Shown here piece by piece: positions 6,466 to 11,773 of a DNA stretch of 11,773 nt; the stretch's first letter is position 1; the number at the start of each line of letters is the position of its first letter. The notes beneath the pieces are model-generated. The model did not search any database. It saw only the letters and a list, made by a program, of their open reading frames with translations, and was not told where the DNA came from. Position numbers and translations under genes: made by a program. Source of the stretch: CAYSLA01 sp964431685 (lineage in GTDB: Bacteria; Armatimonadota; UBA5829); contig CAYSLA010000106.1 of the NCBI GenBank assembly GCA_964431685.1, positions 1 through 11,773 on the forward strand. The letters are read 5' to 3'.

Positions 6466-8490
6466 CTACGCAGTCACTTTGGCTCCCTCTATTAGGGGTT
6501 CTACGACGTTACGGAAGAAATCCTCCGTGTTCTGCGGCAACACACTGCCGTGAAGCTCGCCGTTGACCTCCACATTCGGACCGACGTTGCAGTTCTCAAA
6601 GCAGAAGCTGCCTTTGAAATCGATCTTGTCGGAATAGCCGGCGGAGTCGGCCAGCTCCATCAGTTTTCTCATTGTGTCGTAGGAACCGCTGGTATAGCAG
6701 CAGGTTCCAACGCAGACCCTGACGTCGACTTTCTCCTTGGCGGCTCCTTCCTGAATATCTATCACTTCGCCCGTAAGACGGCGTCGGTGCTTATAGGTGG
6801 TGTGAAGCAGTTCGTGCGCAGTGTGGCTGTTAGGTTCGGTTAGCCACTTGCGATACGCTTCCTGCACAAACGGGTTGTCCTGGGCCGCGTGCAGCGCTTG
6901 AACGCTGTCGCAGTCGTAGAGGGCGTCTTTCCGGCGCTCTCGAGCAGCCATATCGTTGGGGAGAGGTTGGCCCGCACCGCCAATACAGCCGCCGCGACAC
7001 GACATGACTTCCACTATGTCGTACTCACGCTCCCCGGACTTCACCTTCTCAATGAGCTCGCTCACGTTGGCCAGGCCGCTTACGACTGCCATTTTGACGA
7101 CACGGTCACCGACCTTAGCTGCGGCTTCCTTGATCCCCTCCAGTCCGCGAACCTCGTGGAACTCGCAGTCGTGATCTATGTTCTTGTCTGCGGCGCAAGC
7201 AAGCCGTAGAACTGCCTCTGCGACTCCTCCGCTTGTTCCAAATATGACTCCAGCTCCGCTCTTGAGGCCAAATGGCATGTCGAGCGACTCCGGTCTGACT
7301 TCGGCAAAGAGGACACCAGCCTGCATGATCATCTTGATGAGTTCCTGAGTGGTCAGCACCACATCTACATCAGGACTCCCATTGACGCTGAACTCACCTC
7401 TTGAGGCCTCGAACTTCTTCGCCGTGCACGGCATTACTGATACCACAAACAAGTCATTCCGTTCAACACCGAGTTCCGATGGAAGGTAGCTTTTCGCCAA
7501 TGATCCGAACATTTGCTGTGGACTCTTGCAGCTCGAGAGGTTCTCCAGGAATTCGGGATAGAACTGTTCAGCGTACTTGACCCAGGCAGGGCAACAACTC
7601 GTAAACTGCGGAAGCCTCTCGTTGGCCTGAAGCCGCTTGAGAAACTCCGTTCCCTCTTCCATCGTTGTCAGGTCGGCAGCGAATGAGGTGTCAAATACCC
7701 TGTCGAACCCAATCCGGCGAAGCGCCGCCGCGGTCTTGCCCATAGCAAGCTCGCCGTCAGAGACGCCAAAAGCTTCTCCGACTGCTGTGCGGACCGCGGG
7801 AGCGATCTGGACAACAACCTTCTTCTGAGGGTCGTGGATAGCCTTCCATACTTTGTCTACCTCGCTCTTCACAGTCAACGCGCCAGTCGGGCAGGTAGTG
7901 GCACACTGCCCGCAGTAGACGCACTCGACATCCTTCAGGTTCTTCTCGAAGGCCGGACTAACCCGCACTTTGGAGCCGCGTCCGACGAAGTCAAGGACGC
8001 CTATTCCCTGCACTTCTTTGCACATCCGCACGCAGTCGCCGCAGAGTATGCACTTGTTCGGGTCGCGAACCAGAGAGGTGTTTGAAGTGTCTATTGCCGC
8101 GATGTCGTCATGATTGTCAAACCTGACGTTGGTGACCCCAAGCCTGTCAGCGAGAGATTGGAGGCGGCAGTTTGTGTTCTTCTCGCACGTCTGACAAGCT
8201 CCGTGATGGTTAGCCAGAAGCAGTTCCAACGCTATCTTGCGTATGCGGAGCGTCTTCTCGCTGTTGGTACTTATGACCATGCCGTGCTCAGGAGGAGTTG
8301 AACAAGTTGCCAGCAGTCCCCTTCCCTCGATCTCGCATATGCACATACGACACGCGCCATATACCGACAGCTCGGAATGGTAACAGAAAGTTGGAAGATC
8401 GATGCCTGCCTTTCGGATGACTTCCAGAAGGTTCTTCTCGCCGGCAAGCTCTACTCTCAATCCGTCAACTGTAACGAAGTTCTTGCTCAT
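6466..8490 (-). CDS. hydA: NADH-dependent bifurcating [FeFe] hydrogenase, catalytic subunit HydA (group A3-like)
   Basis: Catalytic subunit that reduces protons to H2 (or the reverse) at the H-cluster, in a soluble complex with HydB and HydC. In order: N-terminal plant-type [2Fe-2S] domain (C36, C47, C50, C63); His-Cys [4Fe-4S] motif (H95-x3-C99-x2-C102-x5-C108); two [4Fe-4S] motifs (C147/150/153/157 and C190/193/196/200); H-cluster domain with L1 TSCCPAW (C299 proton transfer, C300 ligand), L2 MPCTAKKFE (C355) and L3 EVMSCRGGCIGGAGQP (C498, C502); small-subunit-like region; C-terminal thioredoxin-like [2Fe-2S] domain (C593, C598, C630, C634). At 674 residues this architecture matches trimeric HydA, not the shorter ferredoxin-only enzymes. 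All active-site residues appear intact. The ATG at 8490 has AGGAG at 8497-8501 inside the end of hydB; only 3 nt separate the genes. HydEFG maturases must be encoded elsewhere. Confidence 0.97.
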   Translation of the reverse strand: MSKNFVTVDGLRVELAGEKNLLEVIRKAGIDLPTFCYHSELSVYGACRMCICEIEGRGLLATCSTPPEHGMVISTNSEKTLRIRKIALELLLANHHGACQTCEKNTNCRLQSLADRLGVTNVRFDNHDDIAAIDTSNTSLVRDPNKCILCGDCVRMCKEVQGIGVLDFVGRGSKVRVSPAFEKNLKDVECVYCGQCATTCPTGALTVKSEVDKVWKAIHDPQKKVVVQIAPAVRTAVGEAFGVSDGELAMGKTAAALRRIGFDRVFDTSFAADLTTMEEGTEFLKRLQANERLPQFTSCCPAWVKYAEQFYPEFLENLSSCKSPQQMFGSLAKSYLPSELGVERNDLFVVSVMPCTAKKFEASRGEFSVNGSPDVDVVLTTQELIKMIMQAGVLFAEVRPESLDMPFGLKSGAGVIFGTSGGVAEAVLRLACAADKNIDHDCEFHEVRGLEGIKEAAAKVGDRVVKMAVVSGLANVSELIEKVKSGEREYDIVEVMSCRGGCIGGAGQPLPNDMAARERRKDALYDCDSVQALHAAQDNPFVQEAYRKWLTEPNSHTAHELLHTTYKHRRRLTGEVIDIQEGAAKEKVDVRVCVGTCCYTSGSYDTMRKLMELADSAGYSDKIDFKGSFCFENCNVGPNVEVNGELHGSVLPQNTEDFFRNVVEPLIEGAKVTA

Positions 8491-8493
8491 TGC

Positions 8494-10389
8494 CTACTCC
8501 TGTATTCCTGCGGCGTCGAACTTGCACACGTCCTCACAGACGCCGCACTTGATGCATTTTGTTACGTCAATAACGTACGGTTTCTTTACTTCGCCCGATA
8601 TTGCCCCAGTCGGGCACTTCTTCGCACACAGGCCGCAGCCGATGCACTTTTCAGGATCAATGTAGTATGTCTTGAAAGCCTGACACTGTCCGGCCGGGCA
8701 TTTCTTGTCAAGCACGTGTGCCAGATACTCATCTCGGAAATACCGCAGTGTCGAAAGCACCGGGTTGGGAGCTGTTTTGCCCAGTCCGCACAAGGATCCG
8801 TCCCGCACTGTCTCCGCCAACTCGGCAAGGGTATCAATGTCCTCGACGCTCCCTGAGCCCTGCGTGATCTTCTCCAGTATCTCCAGCATGCGTTTGGTGC
8901 CCTCACGGCAGAGGACACACTTTCCACATGACTCGCTCTGGGTGAAGTTCATGAAATAGCGTGCAACCTCAACCATGCAGGTGCCTTCATCCAGAATCAC
9001 CAGTCCGCCGCTGCCTACCATCGCCCCTGCTGCACGTAGGCTGTCATAGTCCAGCGGAAGATCAAGGTGTTCCTTGGTAAGACAACCGCCTGACGGGCCG
9101 CCAATCTGTACCGCTTTGAAATCCAGACCGGTGCGGATTCCGCCGCCTATGTCGTAGACCACTTGCCGGATGGTCGTTCCCAGCGGCACTTCGATCAGTC
9201 CTGTGTTAACCACCTCGCCAGTGATGGAGAAAGTCTTTGTCCCAGGTGACGATTCCACGCCAAAGCTGCGGAACCACTCCGAACCGTGAAGAATGATCTT
9301 CGGTACATTGGCGTAGGTCTCGACGTTGTTGATAACGGTGGGCTTGCCCCAGAGTCCGGAATGTGCAGGGAATGGCGGCTTTGGTTTCGGCATTCCGCGA
9401 TCGCCTTCTATTGAGGCAATGAGTGCGGTTTCCTCGCCGCAGACAAACGCGCCAGCGCCTTCTTTGATGCTGATATCAAACGAGAACGAACTACCCATCA
9501 CGCGACTGCCCAGAATACCCGCCTCGCGTGCCTGTTCAATCGCTTTGCGCAGGCTCTTAATCGCCAGCGGATATTCGGCTCTGACGTACAAGTAGCCCTG
9601 ATCTGCACCGATGCCGTATCCCGCGATCATCATACCCTCGAGGATCGCGTGAGGATTGCCTTCCATAATGGCGCCGTCCATAAATGCTCCGGGGTCACCC
9701 TCGTCACCATTGCACACTACGTACTTCTTCTCGGACTGCACGGCCTGGGTAATCGACCACTTCCTGCCGGTGGGGAATCCTCCGCCTCCGCGCCCGCGAA
9801 GACCAGAGGCGGTAATCTCTCTGCAGACATCCTCCGGAGTCATTGTAAACACGACCTGACAGGCCGCCTGGTAACCGTCGTGCGCTATGTATTCGCGAAT
9901 GTCGCGGGAGTCAATGGAACCGCAGTCGGCCAACAGGATATTGGTCTGGTGCTTGAAAAACGGAACATCTTCCCTCGTGGCGTAAGTAGACCCGTCTGCG
10001 GGGTCCTTTAGAAGAAGCCGTTCAACTGGCTTGCCGGCAATGACAGTAGTCTCCACGATTTCGGAGGCATCCTCCGGCTTGACTTCACCGTAAAGATAGC
10101 CAAAGGGCGAGACGCGAAGGAGTGGGCCAAACTGACACAGTCCCTGACATCCACTGGCCGCCAGACGGATGCCGTCTGTTCGGTCATCTACCAGGTCAAC
10201 CTTGATGGGCAGGCCTCTGGATTCCAGCTCGGCGCTGAGGGCTTCGAACACCTCGCGAGCGCCGCTGGCTACGCAGCCGTTTCCACAGCACAGCAGCAGT
10301 CGCACCTTCTCAGACTTGATCGCCTTGCTGAACTCCGATCTGAGTGTGCTCAGATCGTCAGGAGAGCTAATCACATTCACGTTACTCAT
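8494..10389 (-). CDS. hydB: Bifurcating [FeFe] hydrogenase subunit HydB (NuoF-like, FMN and NAD(H) binding)
   Basis: Flavin subunit that exchanges electrons with NAD(H), and the proposed bifurcation centre in trimeric hydrogenases. In order: N-terminal thioredoxin-like [2Fe-2S] domain (C34, C39, C81, C85); NuoF core with the glycine-rich FMN/NADH motif GLRGRGGGGFPTG (196-208), CNGDEGDPGAFMD (226-238) and GAGAFVCGEETALIASIEG (311-329); SLBB region; NuoF [4Fe-4S] site (C488, C491, C494, C534); C-terminal two-cluster ferredoxin domain (C582/585/588/592 and C612/615/618/622). H558, C564 and C569, just before that domain, could contribute to the zinc site described for this family; this is inferred. 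At 631 residues, with extra N- and C-terminal domains, it fits HydB rather than complex I NuoF. The ATG overlaps the hydC stop by one base (TGATG); GGAGG lies at 10400-10404. NADH versus NADPH preference cannot be read here. Confidence 0.97.
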   Translation of the reverse strand: MSNVNVISSPDDLSTLRSEFSKAIKSEKVRLLLCCGNGCVASGAREVFEALSAELESRGLPIKVDLVDDRTDGIRLAASGCQGLCQFGPLLRVSPFGYLYGEVKPEDASEIVETTVIAGKPVERLLLKDPADGSTYATREDVPFFKHQTNILLADCGSIDSRDIREYIAHDGYQAACQVVFTMTPEDVCREITASGLRGRGGGGFPTGRKWSITQAVQSEKKYVVCNGDEGDPGAFMDGAIMEGNPHAILEGMMIAGYGIGADQGYLYVRAEYPLAIKSLRKAIEQAREAGILGSRVMGSSFSFDISIKEGAGAFVCGEETALIASIEGDRGMPKPKPPFPAHSGLWGKPTVINNVETYANVPKIILHGSEWFRSFGVESSPGTKTFSITGEVVNTGLIEVPLGTTIRQVVYDIGGGIRTGLDFKAVQIGGPSGGCLTKEHLDLPLDYDSLRAAGAMVGSGGLVILDEGTCMVEVARYFMNFTQSESCGKCVLCREGTKRMLEILEKITQGSGSVEDIDTLAELAETVRDGSLCGLGKTAPNPVLSTLRYFRDEYLAHVLDKKCPAGQCQAFKTYYIDPEKCIGCGLCAKKCPTGAISGEVKKPYVIDVTKCIKCGVCEDVCKFDAAGIQE

Positions 10390-10898
10390 CAGTTGGTTTC
10401 CTCCGATTCCAGTGAGTCAATCGCCGCTACCACTTTGTCAGGGGTCATATGGCCGAATATCTTGTCGTTGATTACGACGGCGGGAGCCAGTCCACAGGCT
10501 CCAAGGCACGCGACAGTCTCAAATGTGTAGCGCATATCTCGCGTGGTGTGCTCGCCTGGCTTGAGTCCCACTTTGTTTCGTATGGCGTCCACTATGGTCT
10601 TGTTGCCGCGAACGTGGCAGGCGGTGCCGTCACAGACCTTGATAATGTACTTGCCTTTCGGCTCCGTCGAGAACTGAGCGTAGAACGTGGCAACGCCGAA
10701 GACGGTCGCGGGTGGAAGATCCAGCGCGGTGGCAACAAAAGCCAGAATTTCCTGTGGCAAATATCTGTACTCTTCCTGCACCTGCTGCAGGATTGGGATA
10801 AGTGCGCTCTTGCTCGCTCCGCACTCCTCAATGATCCGCTGGACTTTCTCCAGGCTTCGTTCGCTTCCAGCGGGTCTATCCATAACTGCGGTTTCCAA
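10389..10898 (-). CDS. hydC: Bifurcating [FeFe] hydrogenase subunit HydC (NuoE-like [2Fe-2S] protein)
   Basis: Small electron-transfer subunit of the HydABC complex, homologous to NuoE of complex I. It has an N-terminal helical region (about 15-70, with ILQQVQEEYRYLP and VFGVATFYAQF typical of NuoE) and a thioredoxin-like [2Fe-2S] domain ligated by C89 and C94 (CDGTAC) and C131 and C135 (CLGAC). The length of 169 is normal. The start is a TTG at 10896-10898: a full AAGGAGGT at 10907-10914 sits 8 nt upstream of it, while the next candidate, ATG at 10881-10883, would be 23 nt away. It follows rex by 26 nt and overlaps hydB by one base, so the three hydrogenase subunits are probably translated in a coupled way. 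Confidence 0.95.
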   Translation of the reverse strand: METAVMDRPAGSERSLEKVQRIIEECGASKSALIPILQQVQEEYRYLPQEILAFVATALDLPPATVFGVATFYAQFSTEPKGKYIIKVCDGTACHVRGNKTIVDAIRNKVGLKPGEHTTRDMRYTFETVACLGACGLAPAVVINDKIFGHMTPDKVVAAIDSLESEETN

Positions 10899-10906
10899 TA
10901 ATCGAT

Positions 10907-10914
10907 ACCTCCTT
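10907..10914 (-). promoter_or_regulatory. Consensus ribosome binding site fixing a TTG start for hydC
   Basis: AAGGAGGT on the - strand, a full match to the anti-Shine-Dalgarno sequence, 8 nt before TTG at 10898. It decides the start against the in-frame ATG five codons downstream. Confidence 0.8.
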
Positions 10915-10924
10915 GATGGGTTCG

Positions 10925-11536
10925 CTATGCGGTTTTCATTCGATATGACAGGGTCATCAGACCCTCTTCAAGCCTCTGGTTTTCGACCACCACCGTGGGT
11001 GGAACGCTAATCTCCACTGGTGAGAAATTCCAGATTCCTTTGATGCCAGCCGAGACAAGCAGATTCGCGACGTCCTGTGCGGCGGAGCCGCGCACCGCAA
11101 CGCAGGCGGCTTCGATGTTTTCGCTCTTGATGGATCCGAACAACTCGGACATAGCTCTTACCTTGATGCCCAGGCAATCCTGTCCGACAAGATTCGGATC
11201 GATGTCAAATATGGCACGGAGATCAAACCCGCCCTGTCGCCAGATTCTGCTACCTGCAAGAGCTCTGCCCAGGTTTCCAAATCCGATGAGGGCGATGCCC
11301 TTGATGTTGCTCACGTCCAGAGCTTTGATGATGATTGCCTCAAGCTCGGATATGTTGTAACCCGTCCTCGGCTTGCCGACCATCCCAAGCGCAACCAGGT
11401 CTTGCCTGACTCTCGAACTGGATATGCCAAAGAGTCTGGCGAGTTCCTCGCTTGTGGCCGTTATCTTTCCTTGAGCGCTCATCTGCCCCAGATACGTCAG
11501 GTAGCATTCGAGCCTTACTATGATTGCTTTGGGCAA
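10925..11536 (-). CDS. rex: Redox-sensing transcriptional repressor Rex
   Basis: Homodimeric repressor that reads the NADH/NAD+ ratio: it binds operator DNA when NADH is low and leaves when NADH rises. An N-terminal winged helix (about 1-60, including SRVRQDLVALGMVGKPRTGYN) is followed by a Rossmann NAD(H) domain with IGFGNLGRAL (G85-x-G87-x2-G90), the acidic stretch FDIDP (D111, D113) after the second strand, and the family motif GIWNFSP (168-173). The last helix, expected to swap between subunits, is present; 203 residues is a normal length. The start is TTG at 11534-11536: GGAGGT at 11542-11547 lies 5 nt upstream and PKAIIVRLECYLTYL matches the usual Rex N-terminus; the next ATG (residue 19) would remove part of the DNA-binding domain. 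First gene of the operon, preceded by Rex-type operators, so autoregulation is likely. Confidence 0.96.
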   Translation of the reverse strand: MPKAIIVRLECYLTYLGQMSAQGKITATSEELARLFGISSSRVRQDLVALGMVGKPRTGYNISELEAIIIKALDVSNIKGIALIGFGNLGRALAGSRIWRQGGFDLRAIFDIDPNLVGQDCLGIKVRAMSELFGSIKSENIEAACVAVRGSAAQDVANLLVSAGIKGIWNFSPVEISVPPTVVVENQRLEEGLMTLSYRMKTA

Positions 11537-11541
11537 TACGC

Positions 11542-11547
11542 ACCTCC
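11542..11547 (-). promoter_or_regulatory. Ribosome binding site supporting a TTG start for rex
   Basis: GGAGGT on the - strand, 5 nt before TTG at 11536. Together with the conserved PKA start of Rex proteins it supports the non-ATG start. Confidence 0.7.
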
Positions 11548-11566
11548 GCGCGGCAGCAAACCGATG

Positions 11567-11584
11567 TCGTTAGTGAACTAACGA
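11567..11584. promoter_or_regulatory. Putative Rex operator O1, over the predicted transcription start
   Basis: TCGTTAG-TGAA-CTAACGA, arms perfectly complementary over 7 bp. It keeps the spacing and 10 of 14 arm positions of the Rex consensus TTGTTAA-N4-TTAACAA. It covers the expected start site about 7 nt after the -10 box, where a bound repressor would block RNA polymerase. Confidence 0.75.
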
Positions 11585-11588
11585 TTAG

Positions 11589-11617
11589 ATTCTACCACCA
11601 TTGAATCGTTAAGTCAA
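11589..11617 (-). promoter_or_regulatory. Sigma70-type promoter for the rex-hyd operon
   Basis: On the - strand, TTGACT (11612-11617) and TAGAAT (11589-11594) are separated by exactly 17 bp; each matches five of six consensus bases. Transcription should start near 11581-11583, giving a leader of about 45 nt before rex. It is the only clear promoter found for the seven operon genes. Confidence 0.8.
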
Positions 11618-11623
11618 TAACAA
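11606..11623. promoter_or_regulatory. Putative Rex operator O2, over the -35 box
   Basis: TCGTTAA-GTCA-ATAACAA matches 12 of 14 arm positions of the Rex consensus TTGTTAA-N4-TTAACAA. It contains the -35 hexamer (11612-11617). Its centre lies 39 bp from that of O1. Confidence 0.75.
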
Positions 11624-11716
11624 TTGCCCGGAAAATTGCAGATTCACGAAGAATTAAGACGCAGGGTGGGTGACTGAGCTTGTTAGTGGAGCAAACGAGG
11701 CCGGATCGGGCGGAAG

Positions 11717-11773
11717 TTATGCAGGCTTCGCGCCGTAGACGATGAAGACAGAACCCAGAGCCATCTTCCTGCA
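11717..11773 (-). CDS. C-terminal fragment of a gene running off the right edge, possibly a SAM-dependent methyltransferase
   Basis: Read on the - strand from the window edge, the frame gives CRKMALGSVFIVYGAKPA and then TAA at 11717-11719. A GSVFIVYGAKP-like beta strand is common at the end of class I methyltransferases, but 18 residues cannot prove it. It is co-directional with rex, and its stop lies 100 nt before the -35 box, so rex still appears to have its own promoter. No convincing terminator is seen between them. Confidence 0.35.
   Translation of the reverse strand, partial: CRKMALGSVFIVYGAKPA

Noticed and set aside
6227..6553. 108-codon + strand open frame spanning the hydA to [2Fe-2S] gap
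   Set aside because: Both ends are antisense to conserved genes and the middle shows no family-like sequence; the hairpins also favour - strand transcription.
8494..10898. HydB and HydC as complex I subunits NuoF and NuoE
   Set aside because: They adjoin hydA, HydB has the extra N-terminal [2Fe-2S] and C-terminal ferredoxin domains, and no other nuo genes are present.
11680..11698. TTGTTAG-TGGAGC-AAACGA, a possible third Rex site
   Set aside because: Only the left half resembles a Rex half-site; the right arm is off in sequence and spacing, and it lies well upstream of the promoter.
1..11773. CRISPR array, tRNA, rRNA, insertion sequence or attachment site
   Set aside because: No regularly spaced repeats, RNA-gene-like folds, transposase-like frames or flanking direct repeats were seen by eye.

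Overview
The window looks like a piece of chromosome from an anaerobic, fermentative, sugar-using bacterium that makes hydrogen. The phylum cannot be fixed from the sequence. The codon usage is moderately GC-rich, and the gene set resembles H2-producing lineages such as Clostridia, Thermotogota and several uncultured phyla.

Layout. (1) Bases 2-3037, + strand: most of a large glycoside hydrolase family 2 enzyme. Its frame is open to the left edge, so its true start is probably outside the window. (2) Bases 3038-3140: a short convergent gap with two inverted repeats. (3) Bases 11617 down to 3141, - strand: one compact operon in the order rex, hydC, hydB, hydA, a small [2Fe-2S] protein, hydS, then a SpoIIE-like PP2C phosphatase. 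Neighbouring genes overlap or lie a few bases apart, except for 26 nt between rex and hydC and 186 nt between hydA and the small [2Fe-2S] gene. (4) Bases 11717-11773, - strand: what appears to be the last 18 codons of an unrelated gene, possibly a methyltransferase.

How it fits together. HydC, HydB and HydA have the full domain set of the trimeric NADH-dependent, electron-bifurcating (confurcating) [FeFe] hydrogenase, which makes H2 from NADH plus reduced ferredoxin. Rex, the NADH/NAD+ sensing repressor, is the first gene. It sits behind a near-consensus sigma70-type promoter (TTGACT, 17 bp, TAGAAT on the - strand) flanked by two 18-bp Rex-type operators, one over the -35 box and one over the predicted start site. 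The operon should therefore turn on when NADH accumulates. The last three genes look like a sensing branch: a stand-alone [2Fe-2S] domain related to the C-terminal domain of HydA, a sensory-type [FeFe] hydrogenase with a PAS domain and coiled coil that lacks the proton-transfer cysteine, and a PP2C phosphatase translationally coupled to it. The inferred circuit is a hydrogenase operon that reads NADH through Rex and probably H2 or redox state through HydS and the phosphatase. The phosphatase target, any opposing kinase and the HydEFG maturases are not in this window.

The most interesting parts are the HydS-phosphatase pair with its uncharacterised C-terminal phosphatase domain, the double Rex operator, and the hairpin-containing gap between hydA and the sensory genes, which could set their relative expression.
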